Source: an uncultured Erysipelotrichaceae bacterium (lineage in GTDB: Bacteria > Bacillota_I > Bacilli_A > Erysipelotrichales > Erysipelotrichaceae). From it: a stretch of 64,000 nt of DNA. Location: positions 22,047 to 86,046 of the forward strand of contig CALVCO010000001.1 in the NCBI GenBank assembly GCA_944326095.1, in the 5' to 3' direction. The notes under the pieces were generated by a model. The model was not told the origin of the DNA. It saw only the letters and a program-made list of their open reading frames with translations, and searched no databases. Below are positions 63,681 through 64,000 of this stretch, one piece after another. Position 1 is the first letter of the stretch. Each line of letters starts with the position of its first letter. The position numbers and the translations under genes are program-made.

Positions 63681-64000
63681 ATATATTCGCACATACATCA
63701 CAGTTCTTTGATTGTCACAATTTTATATCTTGTTATGAGATTTTCTTGCTCTTGCATTTGACCTTATGAGCAAAGAGGGAAAGAGTAAACTTGTGTGTAA
63801 TCGTATAAAAAGATAAGGCGAACACATTGCGATAAATCCTTTATTTTCAAGGCTTTTGGAGGATTTTATTAAAACACTGTAACCTCTGTTGAGAGGTCAT
63901 AATTTACTGATATTCAAATTCATATTTATTGGACATAATCATTTACTATTCTCTTATTCTCAAATGATAACAGGACACTAAATATTATTTCTATCAGTAT
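63681..64000. other. Right-edge region without intact gene
   Basis: No long ORF exists in the last 320 bp. The minus strand has short open pieces such as MSNKYEFEYQ and MQEQENLITRYKIVTIKEL, each soon broken by stops, which look like further decayed conjugative-element genes. I cannot assign them. Confidence 0.4.

Overview
The window is chromosomal DNA of a low-GC Gram-positive bacterium. AT-rich codon choice, many lipobox lipoproteins, strong AGGAGG-type ribosome binding sites, GlgC/GlgD glycogen genes, ComFA/ComFC, an FMN riboswitch and an ECF-type riboflavin transporter all point to Bacillota. The overall gene set suggests an Erysipelotrichia-like gut anaerobe; that placement is an inference, since no rRNA gene is present.

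Region 1 (1-24.5 kb) is mainly carbon storage, peptide uptake and glycolysis. The end of glgB, glgP and a type I pullulanase form one glycogen operon. A complete oppABCDF oligopeptide importer follows, with codon use different from its neighbours. Then come an alpha/beta hydrolase lipoprotein, ung, folC, the glgC-glgD-glgA synthesis operon, a TPR-like protein, and pgk, tpiA and eno. Two related lipoproteins end this part.

Region 2 (24.5-36.5 kb) starts with an FMN riboswitch controlling two near-duplicate RibU-like proteins that flank a flavin-binding-fold protein. Next are secG, rnr and smpB, a HIT protein, two PrsA-like foldases, a 560-aa membrane protein and a lipoprotein that share a 34-bp upstream element, two small genes, and tmRNA (ssrA) on the minus strand. 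SmpB, RNase R and tmRNA are the parts of the trans-translation pathway, and all lie within 10 kb.

Region 3 (36.5-59.2 kb) holds a MATE transporter, an orphan HD-GYP response regulator with an HPt partner, a HAD phosphatase, ispD, comFA-comFC, tRNA-Gln(CUG), secA, prfB with its programmed frameshift, and a roughly 600-bp stretch without an intact gene. Then come aminopeptidase P, exonuclease III, dipeptidase PepV, a HAD protein, a degenerate amidase-like protein, a HEPN-like/CBS protein, a split LysO exporter, MntP, and an XRE regulator with a heterodimeric ABC exporter.

Region 4 (59.2-64 kb) is accessory DNA. It has a hypothetical gene, an acetyltransferase, and a MerR-ABC ATPase-ABC permease operon with a 19-bp-spacer MerR-type promoter. 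This operon lies between two decayed genes that I read from the sequence: a cysteine-rich KTR protein and a TnpV protein. Both are typical of conjugative transposons, so this end of the window looks like the eroded remnant of one.

No CRISPR array, intact transposase, integrase or prophage was seen. The least explained items are the HEPN-CBS gene and its amidase-like neighbour, the 34-bp shared promoter element, the tmRNA tag ending in SFAA, and the hairpin that buries the comFA ribosome binding site.
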